Part shown: piece by piece, positions 53,501 to 64,000 of the stretch
Position numbering within the stretch: position 1 is the first letter of the stretch
Layout: each line of letters begins with the position of its first letter
NCBI GenBank assembly: GCA_947650365.1
Contig: CANTAL010000101.1
Coordinates: forward strand, 620,001-684,000
Direction of reading: 5' to 3'
Length of the DNA: 64,000 nt
From: Chamaelirium japonicum
Taxonomy: Eukaryota; Streptophyta; Magnoliopsida; Liliales; Melanthiaceae
The notes under the pieces: model-generated
The model's input: the letters and a program-made list of their open reading frames with translations, nothing else
Database searches by the model: none
Told to the model about the DNA's origin: nothing
Program-made: the position numbers and the translations under genes

Positions 53501-55020
53501 TCGTACGAATGAATTAGAATGGATCGTACGAAGGAATTAGAATGGATCGTACGAATGAATTAGAATGGATCATACGAATGAATTAGAATAGATCGTACGA
53601 ATGAATTAGAATGGATCGTACGAAGGAATTAGAATGGATCGTACGAATGAATTAGAATGGATATATTCGTGCAAATGAATTAGAATGGATCGTATGAATG
53701 TATTAGAATGGATTGTATGAGTGAATTAGAATGGATTGTACGAATGAATTAGAATGGATTGTATGAATGAATTAGAATGGATCGTACGAATGAATTAGAA
53801 TCGATCATACGAATTAATTAGAATGGATCATACGAATGAATTAGAATGGATCGTACGAATGAATTAGAATGGATCGTACGAATGAATTAGAATGGATACA
53901 TTCGTGCGGTCCATTCTAATTCATTCGCACAATCCATTCTATTTCATTCGTACGATCCATTCTTACTCATTGGTACGATCCATTCTAATTCATTCGCACA
54001 AATGTATCCATTCTAATTCATTCGTACGAATCCATTCTAATTCATTCGTACAATCTATTCTATTTCATTCGTAAGATCCATTCTAATTCATTCATACGAT
54101 CCATTCTAATTCATTCGTAATATCCATTCTAATTCATTCATAGGATCCATTCTAATTCATTCATACAATCCATTCTAATTCATTCGCACGAATGTATCCA
54201 TTCTAATTCATTCGTACGATCAGTTCTAATTCATTCACAAAATCTATTCTAATTCATTCATACGATCCATTCTAATTCATTCACACGAATGTATCCATTC
54301 TAATTCATTCATACGATCCATTCTATTCATTCGTACAATCCATTCTTACTCATTGGTACGATCCATTCTAATTCATTCGCACGAATGTATCCATTCTAAT
54401 TCATTCGTACGAATCCATTCTAATTCATTCGTACGATCCATTCTAATACATTCATACGATCCATCCTAATTCATTTGCACGAATATATCCATTCTAATTC
54501 ATTCGTACGATCCATTGTAGTTCCTTCGTACGATCCATTCTAATTCATTCGTACGATATATTATAATTCATTCATACGATCCATTCTAATTCATTCGTAC
54601 GATCCATTCTAATTCCTTCGTACGATCCATTCTAATTTATTCGCACGAATGTATCCATTCTAGTTCATTTGTACAATCCATTCTAATTCATTCGTACGAT
54701 CCATTCTAATTCATTCATACAATCCATTCTTACTCATTCGTATGATCCATTCTAATTCATTCGCACGAATGTATCCATTCTAATTCATTGATACAATCCA
54801 CTGTAATTCATTCCGTACGATCCATTCTAATTCATTCGTACGATCGTACGAATGAATTAGAATGGATCGTACGAAAGAATTAGAATAGATTGTACGAATG
54901 AATTAGAATGGATCCTACGAATGAATTAGAATGGATCGTGTGAAAGAATTAGAATAGATCATACAAATGAATTAGAATGTATCGTACGAATGAATTTGAA
55001 TGGATCGTACGAATGAATTA
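50050..55020. repeat. About 5-kb higher-order repeat, copy A
   Basis: Landmarks and their partners in copy B: AATCTAAATGG 50131/55090, CCAGTCTAATGG 50897/55861, JB reversed 51364/56311, TGCACAAAGG 52231/57242, ACGAATGTATCC at JC 53441/58457, and the 60-bp palindrome 54814/59945. The offset grows from 4,959 to 5,131 bp through small changes in unit number. Blocks run R (to 50581), F (to 51370), R (to 51665), F (to 52280), R (to 53049), F (to 53458), R (to 53909), F (to 54843), R. Confidence 0.92.
54814..54873. repeat. 60-bp perfect palindrome at an F-to-R switch, copy A
   Basis: The two 30-base arms (54814-54843 and 54844-54873) are exact reverse complements with no spacer. The centre is CGTACGATCGTACG. 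Beyond 30 bp an extra C in TTCCGTACG breaks the pairing. Confidence 0.95.
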
Positions 55021-58000
55021 GAATGGATCGTACGAATGAATTAGACTGGATCGTACGAATGAATTTGAATGGATACATTTGTGCGAATGAATCTAAATGG
55101 ATTGTATGAATGAATTATAATGGATCGTACGAATGAATTAGAATGGATCGTACGAATGAATTAGAATAGCTCATACGAATAAATTAGAATGATCGTATGA
55201 ATGAATTAGAATGGTTACATTCGTGCAAATGAATTAGAATAGATCGTACGAATGAATTAGAATGGATCGTACGAATAAATTAGAATGGATCGTGCGAATG
55301 AATTAGAATGGATCGTACGAATGAATTAGAATGGATCCACCAAATGATTTAGAATGGATCATACGAACGAATTAGAATGGATTGTACGAATGAATTAGAA
55401 TGGATTATGCGAATGAATTAGAATGGATCGTATGAATGAATAAGAATGGATCGTACGAATGAATTAGAATGGATCGTGCGAATGAATTAGCGTGAATCGT
55501 ACGAATGTATTAGAATGGATCGTACAAATGAATTAGAATGAATCGTACGATCCATTCTAATTCATTCGTACGATCCATTCTAATTCATTTGCACGAATGT
55601 ATCCATTCTAGTTCATTTGTAAGATCCATTCTAGTTCATTCGTATGATCCATTCTAATTCATTCGTACGATCCATTCTAATTCATTCGTATGATCCATTC
55701 TAATTAATTCGTATGATCCATTCTAATTCATTCGTACGATCCATTCTAATTCATTCATACAATCCATTCTAATTCATTCGCAGGAATGTATCCATTCTAA
55801 TTAATTCGTACGATCCATTCTAATTCATTCGTATGATCCATTCTTATTCATTCGCACGATCCAGTCTAATGGATTCGCACGATCCATTCTAATTCGTTCG
55901 CACGAATGTATCCATTCTAATTCATTCGTACGATCCATTCTAATTCATTAATATGATCCATTCTAATTCATTCGCACTATCCATTCTAATTCATTCGTAC
56001 GATCCATTCTAATTCATTCGCACGATCCATTCTAATTCATTCATACAAACTATTCTATTTCATTCGTACGATCTATTCTTACTCATTCGTATGATCCATT
56101 CTAATTCATTCGGACGAATGTATCCATTCTAATTTATTCGTACGATCCATTCTAATTCATTCATACGATCCATTCTAATTCATTCGTACGATCCATTCTA
56201 ATTCATTCGCACGAATGTATCCATTCTAATTCATTCGTACGGTCCATTCTAATTCATTCGCACAATCCATTCTATTTCATTCGTACGATCCATTCTTACT
56301 CATTCGTATGATCCATTATGGATACATTCGTGCGAATGAATTAGAATGGATCATACGAATGAGTAAGAATGGATCGTACGAATGAAATAGAATGGATTGT
56401 GCGAATGAATTAGAATGGATCCTACGAATGAATTAGAATGGATCGTGTGAAAGAATTAGAATGCATTGTATGAATGAATTAGAATAGATCGTATGAATGA
56501 ATTAGAATGGATCGTACGAATGAATTAGAATGGATACATTCGTGCGAATGAATTAGAATGGATCGTACGAATGAATTAGAATGGATCATACGAATGAATT
56601 AGAATGGATCTTACGAATGAATTAGAATGGATCGTGCGATCCATGCTAATTCATTCGTTCGATCAATTCTAATTCATTAGCACGATCCATTCTAATTCAT
56701 TCATACGATCCATTCTAATTCATTCGCACGATCCATTCTAATTCATTCGTACGATCCATTCTAATTCTTTCACACGATCCATTCTAATTCATTCGTACGA
56801 CCCATTCTAATTCATTTGTACGATCTATTCAAATTCATTCGTACGATCCATTCTAATTTCATTCGTACGATCCATTCGAATTCATTCGCTCGAATGTATC
56901 CATTCTAATCCATTCGTACGATCCATTCTAATCCATTCGTACGATCCATTCTAATTCATTCGCATGAATGTAACCATTCTAATTCATTAATTTGATCCAT
57001 TCTAATTCATTCGTACGATCCATTCTAATTCATTCGTCCGATCCATTCTAATTCATTCGCACGATCCATTCTAATTCATTCGTATGATCCATTCTAATTC
57101 ATTCGTCCGATCCATTCTAATTCATTCGTACGATCCATTCTAATTCATTCGTACGATCCATTCTAATTCATTCGTACGATCCATTCTAATTCATTAATAT
57201 GATCCATTCTAATTCATTCGTACGATCCATTCTAATTCATATGCACAAAGGTATCCATTCTAATTCATTCGTACGATCCATTCTAATTCAGGATCGTACG
57301 AATGAATTAGAATGGATACATTCGTGCGAATGAATTAGAATTGATCGTACGAATGAATTAGAATGGATCGTGCGAATGAATTAGAATGGATCGTACGAAT
57401 GAATTAGAATGGATCATACGAATGAACTAGAATGGATACATTCGTGCGAATGAATTAGAATGGATCGTACGAATGAATTAGAATAGATCGTACGAATGAA
57501 TTAGAATGGATCTTACGAATGAATTAGAATGGATCGTACGAATGAATTAGAATGGATCGTACGAATGAATTAGAATGGATACATTCGTGCGAATGAATTA
57601 GAATGGATCGGATGAATGAATTAGAATGGATCGTATGAATGAATTAGAATGGATCAAATGAATGAATTAGAATGGTTACATTCATGCGAATGAATTAGAA
57701 TGGATCGTACGAATGGATTAGAATGGATCGTACGAATGGATTAGAATGGATACATTCGAGCGAATGAATTAAAATGGATCGTACGAATGAAATTAGAATG
57801 GATCGTATGAATGAATTAGAATAGATCGTACGAATGAATTAGAATGGATCATACGAATGAATTAGAATGGATCGTACGAATAAATTAGAATGGATACATT
57901 CATCCGATTGAATTAGAATGGATCATACGAATGAGTAAGAATGGATCGTACGAATGAAATAGAATAGATTATACGAATGAATTAGAATGGATCCTACGAA

Positions 58001-60120
58001 TGAATTAGAATGCATCGTGTGAAAGAATTAGAATGGATTGTATGAATGAATTAGAATGGATCGTATGAATGAATTAGAATGGATCGTGCGAATGAATTCG
58101 AATGGATCGTACGAATTCATTCTAATTCATTCATACAATCCATTCTAATTCTTTCACACGATCCATTCTAATTCATTCGTACGGTCCATTCTAATTCATT
58201 AGCACGATCCATGCTAATTCATTCGTTCGATCAATTCTAATTCATTAGCACTATCCATTCTAATTCATTCGTACGATCCATTCTAATTCCTTAGTACGAT
58301 CCATTCTAATTCATTCGTACGATCCATTCTAATTCCTTCGTACGATCCATTCTAATTCATTCGTACGATCCATTCTAATTCATTCGTGCAATCCATTCTA
58401 TTTCATTCATACGATCCATTCTTACTCATTCGTACGATCCATTCTAATTCATTCACACGAATGTATCCATTCGTACGAATGAATTAGAATAGATTGTACG
58501 AATGAATTAGAATGGATCGTACGAATGAATTAGAATGGATCATACGAAGGTATTAGAATGGATCGTACGAATGAATTAGAATGGATCGTACGAATGAATT
58601 AGAATGGATCGTACGAAGGAATTAGAATGGATTGTACGAATGAATTAGAATGGATATATTCGTGCAAATGAATTAGAATGGATCGTATGAATGTATTAGA
58701 ATGGATCGTATGAGTGAATTAGAATGGATCGTACGAATGAATTAGAATGGATTGTATGAATGAATTAGAATGGATCGTACGAATGAATTAGAATGGATCA
58801 TACGAATTAATTAGAATGGATCATACGAATGAATTAGAATGGATCGTACGAATGAATTAGAATGGATCGTACGAATGAATTAGAATGGATACATTCGTAC
58901 GATCCATTCTAATTCATTCGCACAATCCATTCTATTTCATTCGTAGGATCCATTCTTACTCATTGGTACGATCCATTCTAATTTATTCGCACGAATGTAT
59001 CCATTCTAATTTATTCGTACGAATCCATTCTAATTCATTCGTACAATCTATTCTATTTCATTCGTAAGATCCATTCTAATTCATTCGTACGATCCATTCT
59101 AATTCATTCGTACGATCCATTCTAATTCATTCATACAATCCATTCTAATTCATTCGCACGAATGTATCCATTCTAATTCATTCGTACGATCAGTTCTAAT
59201 TCATTCACAAAATGTATTCTAATTCATTCATACGATCCATTCTAATTCATTCACACGAATGTATCCATTCTAATTCATTCATACGATCCATTCTATTCAT
59301 TCGTACGATCCATTCTTACTCATTGGTACAATCCATTCTAATTCATTCGCACGAATGTATCCATTCTAATTCATTCGTACGAATCCATTTTAATTCATTC
59401 GTATGATCCATTCTAATACATTCATACGATCCATACTAATTCATTTGCTCGAATATATCCATTCTAATTCATTCGTACGATCCATTCTAATTCCTTCGTA
59501 CGATCCATTCTAATTCATTCGTACGATCTATTCTAATTCATTCGTACGATCCATTCTAATTCATTCGTACGATCCATTCTAATTCCTTCGTACGATCCAT
59601 TCTAATTCATTCGCACGAATGTATCCATTATAGTTCATTTGTACGATCCATTCTAATTCATTCGCACGATCCATTCTAATTCATTCATATGATCTATTCT
59701 AATTCATTCATACAATCCATTCTAATTCTTTCACACGATCCATTCTAATTCATTCGTATGATCCATTCTAATTCATTCGTACGATCCATTCTAATTCATT
59801 TGTACGATCCATTCTAATTCATTCGTACAATCTATTCTATTTTATTCGTATGATCCATTCTTACTCATTCGTATGATCTATTCTAATTCATTCGCACGAA
59901 TGTATCCATTCTAATTCATTCATTCAATCCATTCTAATTCATTCCGTACGATCCATTCTAATTCATTCGTACGATCGTACGAATGAATTAGAATGGATCG
60001 TACGAATGAATTAGAATAGATTGTACGAATGAATTAGAATGGATCCTATGAATGAATTAGAATGGATCGTGTGAAAGAATTAGAATGGATCGTACAAATG
60101 AATTAGAATGGATCGTACGA
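55021..60120. repeat. About 5-kb higher-order repeat, copy B
   Basis: The same series of nine orientation blocks as copy A: R to 55546, F to 56317, R to 56636, F to 57290, R to 58111, F to 58474, R to 58896, F to 59974, then R. The switches JB reversed (56311-56323), JA reversed (58104-58118) and JC (58469-58480) match copy A in order and spacing. A partial further copy of the R part near 53.6/58.6 kb reappears at 62101-62456. Confidence 0.92.
59945..60004. repeat. 60-bp perfect palindrome at an F-to-R switch, copy B
   Basis: The same 30 + 30 bp structure, centred between 59974 and 59975, 5,131 bp from copy A. The same extra C (TTCCGTACG at 59942) lies outside the left arm; allowing a one-base bulge there, the pairing runs on further. 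Confidence 0.95.
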
Positions 60121-60982
60121 ATGAATTTGAATGGATCATACGAATGAGTAAGAATGGATCGTACAAATGAAATAGAATGGATTGTACGAATGAATTAGAA
60201 TGGATCGTACGCAAGAATTAGAATGGATCGTGTGAAAGAATTAGAATGCATTGTATGAATGAATTAGAATGGATCGTATGAATGAATTAGAATGGATCGT
60301 GCGAATGAATTCGAATGGATCGCATGATCCATTCGAATAGAATGGATCGTATGAATGAATTAGAATGGATCGGGCGAATGAATTAGAATGGATTGTAGGA
60401 ATGAATTAGAATGGATCGTATGAATGAATTAGAATGGATCGTATGAATGAATTAGAATGGATCATGCGAATGAATTAGAATGGATTGTACGAATGAATTA
60501 GAATGGATTGTACGAATGAATTAGAATGGATCATACAAATGAATTAGAATGGATCATACGAATGAGTAAGAATGGATCGTACGAATGAATTAGAATGGAT
60601 ACATTCATGCGAATGAATTAAAATGGATCGTACGAATGAATTAGAATGGATCGTACGAATGAATTAGAATGGATCTTACGAATGAATTAGAATGGATCAT
60701 ACGAATGGATTAGAATGGATACATTCGTGCGAATGAATTAGAGTGGATTGTATGAATGAATTAGAATGGATCGTACGAATGAATTAGAATGGATCGTACG
60801 AATGAATTAGAATGGATCGTACGAATGGATTAGAATGGATTGTACGAATGAATTAGAATGGATCCTACGAATGAATTAAAATGGATCGTGTGAAAGAATT
60901 AGAATGGATTGTATGAATGAATTAGAATGGATCGTATGAATGAATTAGAATGGATCGTGCGAATGAATTCGAATGGATCGTA
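59975..60982 (-). repeat. R array with a half-unit F interruption
   Basis: R to 60325; a partial F unit (ATGATCCATTCGAATAG, about 60326-60337); then R to 60982. The block ends at JA reversed (60975-60989). TGTGAAAGAATTAG units occur before both turns. Confidence 0.92.
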
Positions 60983-62100
60983 CGAATTCATTCTAATTCA
61001 TTCATACAATCCATTCTAATTCTTTCACACGTTCCATTATAATTCATTCGTACGTTCCATTCTGATTCATTAGCACGATCCATGCTAATTCATTTGTTCG
61101 ATCAATTCTAATTCATTCGCACGATCCATTCTAATTCATTCATATGATCCATTCTAATTCACTCATACAATCCATTCTAATTCTTTCACACGATCCATTC
61201 TAATTCATTCGTAGGATCCATTCTAATTCATTCGTACAATCCATTCTAATCCATTCGTACGATCCATTCTAATTCATTCGTACGATCCATTCTAATTCAT
61301 TCGTACGATCCATTCTAATTCATTCATATAATCCATTCTAATTCATTCGCACGAATGTATCCATTCTAATCCATTCGTACGATCCATTCTAATTCATTCG
61401 TACGATCTATTCTAATTCATTCGTTCGATCCATTCTAATTCATTCGAACGAATGTATCCATTCTAATTCATTCGTATGATCCATTCTAATTCATTCGTAC
61501 GATCCATTCTAATTCATTCGTATGATCCATTCTAATTCATTCATACGACCCATTCTAATTCATTCGTACGAATCCATTCTAATTCATTCCTAAAATCTAT
61601 TCTATTTCATTCGTACGATCCATTCTTACTCATTCGTATGATCCATTCTAATTCATTCGAACGAATGTATCCATTCTAATTTATTCGTACGATCCATTCT
61701 AATTCATTCGTACGATCCATTCTAATTCATTCGCTCGAATGTATCCATTCTAATCCATTCGTACGATCTAGTCTAATCCATTCGTACGATCCATTCTAAT
61801 TCATTCGCATGAATGTAACCATTCTAATTCATTCATTTGATCCATTCTAATTCATTCGTACAATCCATTCTAATTCATTAGCACGATCCATGCTAATTCA
61901 TTCGTTCGATCAATTCTAATTCATTAGCACGATCCATTCTAATTCATTCGTACGATCCATTCTAATTCATTCGCATGATCCATTCTAATTCATTCATAGG
62001 ATCCATTCTAATTCATTCATACGATCTATTCTAATTCTTTCGCACGAATGTATCCTTTCTAATTCATTCGCACGAATGTATCCATTCTAATTCATTCGTA
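60983..62100 (+). repeat. F array
   Basis: About 47 units. It carries TTAGCACGATCCATGC near 61071 and 61879, and the GTAACC/CATTTG module near 61806. It turns to R at ATTCGTACGAAT (62096-62107). Confidence 0.94.
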
Positions 62101-62767
62101 CGAATAAATTAGAATGGATCGGGCGAATGAATTAGAATAGATCGTACGAATGAATTAGAATGGATCGTACGAAGGAATTAGAATGGATCGTACGAATGAA
62201 TTAGAATGGATATATTCGTGCAAATGAATTAGAATGGATCGTATGAATGTATTAGAATGGATCGTATGAGTGAATTAGAATGGATCGTACGAATGAATTA
62301 GAATAGATTGTATGAATGAATTAGAATGGATCGTACGAATGAATTAGAATAGATCATACGAATTAATTAGAATGGATCATACGAATGAATTAGAATGGAT
62401 TGTACGAATGAATTAGAATGGATCGTACGAATGAATTAGAATGGATACATTCGTGCGATCCATTCTAATTCATTCGCCCGATCTATTTTAATTCATTCGC
62501 ATGAATGTAACCATTCTAATTCATTCGTACGATCCATTCTAATTCATTCGTACGATCCATTCTAATTCTTTCACACGATCCATTCTAATTCATTCACACG
62601 AATGTATCCATTCGTACGAATGTATCCATTCGTACGAATGAATTAGAATAGATTGCGAATGAATTAGAATGGATCGTACAAATGAATTAGAATGGATCGT
62701 ATGAATGAATTAGAATGGATCGTACGAATGAATTAGAATGGATCGTGCGAATGAATTCGAATGGATC
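62101..62767. repeat. R (62101-62456), F (62457-62633), R (62634-62767)
   Basis: The first R block is a further copy of 53.6-53.9 kb and 58.6-58.9 kb (TATATTCGTGC, GAATGTATTAG). The F block ends in two successive ATTCGTACGAAT palindromes (62610-62621 and 62628-62639). R then turns to F at GGATCGTACGATCC (62764-62777). Confidence 0.92.
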
Positions 62768-64000
62768 GTACGATCCATTCTAATTCATTCATACAATCCA
62801 TTCTAATTCATTCGCACGAATGTATCCATTCTAATCCATTCGTACGATCCATTCTAATCCATTCGTACGATCCATTCTAATTCATTCGCACAAATGTATC
62901 CATTCTAATTCATTCGTACGATCCATTCTAATTCATTCGTACGATCCATTCTAATTCATTCGTATGATCCATTCTAATTCATTCGTACGATCCATTCTAA
63001 TTCATTCGTAGGATCCATTCTAATTCATTCGTATGATCCATTCTAATTCATTCGTACGATCCATTCTAATTCATTCGTACGATCCATTCTAATTCATTCG
63101 TACGATCCATTCTAATTAATTCGTATGATCCATTCTAATTAATTCGTACGATCCATTCTAATTCATTCGCACAATCCATTCTATTTCATTCGTACGATCC
63201 ATTCTTACTCATTGGTACGATCCATTCTAATTCATTCGCACGAATGTATCCATTCTAATTCATTCGTACGAATCCATTCTAATTTATTTGTACAATCCAT
63301 TCTATTTCATTCGTACGATCCATTCTTACTCATTCGTATGATCCATTCTAATTCATTCGCACGAATGTATCCATTCTAAATCAATCGTACGATCCATTCT
63401 AATTCATTCGTACGATCCATTCTAAATCATTTGTACATTCCATTCTATTTCATTCGTACGATCTATTCTAATTCATTAGCACGATCCATTCTAATTCATT
63501 CGTACGATCCATTCAAATTCATTTGCACGATCCATTCTAATTCATTCGTACAATCCATTCTATTTCATTCGTACGATCCATTCTTACTCATTCGTATGAT
63601 CCCTTCTAATTCATTCGCACGAATGTATCCATTCTAATCCATTCGTACGATCCATTCTAATCCATTCGTACGATCCATTCTAATTCATTCGCATGAATGT
63701 AACCATTCTAATTCATTCATTTGATCCATTCTAATTCATTCGTATGATCCATTCTAATTCATTCGTCCGATCCATTCTAATTCATTCGCACGAATGTATC
63801 CATTCTAAACCATTCATACGATCCATTCTAATTTATTCGTACGATCCATTTTAATTCATTCGTAAGATCCATTCTAATTCATTCGTACGATCCATTCTAA
63901 TTCATTCGTACGATCCATTCTAATTTATTCGTAAGATCCATTCTAATTCATTCGTACGATCCATTCTAATTCATTCGTACGATCCATTCTAATTCATTCG
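62768..64000 (+). repeat. F array running out of the window
   Basis: About 52 units with 28-mers near 62813, 62886, 63236 and 63356. The GTAACC/CATTTG module lies near 63687. The array is open at the window end, so the satellite continues beyond it. Confidence 0.95.

Larger units (their letters stand above)
1..64000. repeat. Satellite DNA, 23/28-bp monomer, alternating orientation
   Basis: Every part of the window reads as copies of one short monomer. The 23-bp form begins CGTACGATCC and ends CTAATTCATT (units at 23-45, then 46 onward). The 28-bp form inserts ATGTA after CGA and usually reads CGCACG (370-397). A 24-bp form has CGTACGAATCC (near 14931, 19911, 38716, 54026). The monomer lies on the + strand in F blocks and on the - strand in R blocks. 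A perfect array has a TAA in the F reading and a TGA and a TAG in the R reading of each unit. As 23 is not a multiple of 3, all frames meet a stop within 69 bp, so the array cannot encode protein. No unique sequence longer than a few tens of bases was seen. The family name and host are not recognisable from sequence alone. Confidence 0.97.

Noticed and set aside
53892-59067. Two similar 60-codon frames (53892-54074 and 58885-59067) that might be a conserved gene family
   Set aside because: They are the same segment in the two 5-kb copies. The whole segment is conserved, including non-coding flanks, so the similarity comes from duplication.
27711-63637. Other 60-68-codon frames (27711-27893, 41644-41829, 59212-59406, 63431-63637)
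   Set aside because: They consist of variant satellite units read through, with no recognisable domain or signal. A 23-bp period cannot keep a frame without repeated mutations.
1-64000. CRISPR array
   Set aside because: The repeats are contiguous with no unique spacers, the monomer is 23/28 bp, orientation flips, and no cas genes are present.
1-64000. Telomeric repeat or interstitial telomere
   Set aside because: No run of TTAGGG, TTTAGGG or TTAGG was seen. TTAGAATGG and rare TTAGGATGG are monomer variants.
1-64000. Heat-shock elements from repeated GAA/TTC
   Set aside because: Within units the GAA triplets are mostly direct repeats at irregular spacing, not the alternating inverted 5-bp modules required. 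They reflect the monomer.

Overview
The whole 64-kb window is one block of eukaryotic-type satellite DNA. I find no gene, RNA gene, transposon, CRISPR array or prokaryotic feature in it. The monomer is 23 bp (for example positions 23-45): it begins CGTACGATCC, ends CTAATTCATT, and has about 35% G+C. A second monomer of 28 bp (for example 370-397) carries an extra ATGTA after the CGA, usually with CGTACG changed to CGCACG. Minor 24-bp monomers carry one extra A (CGTACGAATCC). The two main lengths alternate irregularly, with a 28-mer commonly every 3 to 8 units.

The array changes strand again and again. 'F' arrays have the monomer on the + strand; 'R' arrays carry it on the - strand. I count roughly 75 blocks, from a single unit (about 18192-18211) to about 4.3 kb (12811-17075). 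Many switch points are the same sequence reused, and at least four switch families (called JA, JB, JC and JD below) occur in both orientations. Already diverged segments that spanned a switch have therefore been copied and inverted as modules.

Layout: 1-10.3 kb, alternating blocks with a 6.7-6.9-kb duplication; 10.3-14.7 kb, two adjacent 2,189-bp copies; 13-20.3 kb, long F arrays with a displaced copy about 4.95 kb downstream; 20.3-32.5 kb, many short alternating blocks including a 2,759-bp displaced duplication; 32.5-37.6 kb, a scrambled mosaic of partial units with a 1.35-kb module in three copies; 37.6-42.6 kb, alternating blocks; 42.6-43.9 kb, a second mosaic with a non-monomer TAGCTC element; 44.3-46.3 kb, a 1.2-kb duplication; 46.3-50 kb, long R arrays; 50-60 kb, two adjacent copies of a roughly 5-kb higher-order repeat, each containing a 60-bp perfect palindrome; 60-64 kb, a partial further copy and a final F array.

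The organism cannot be named from this sequence. Organisation on this scale suggests constitutive heterochromatin (centromeric, pericentromeric, subtelomeric or sex-chromosome) in a plant or animal. The commonest monomer variants are CG to TG or CA, which hints at a genome with germline CpG methylation. Block ends are hand-read and good to about 15 bp. The short open frames present (at most 87 codons) are by-products of variant monomers and are not annotated as genes.
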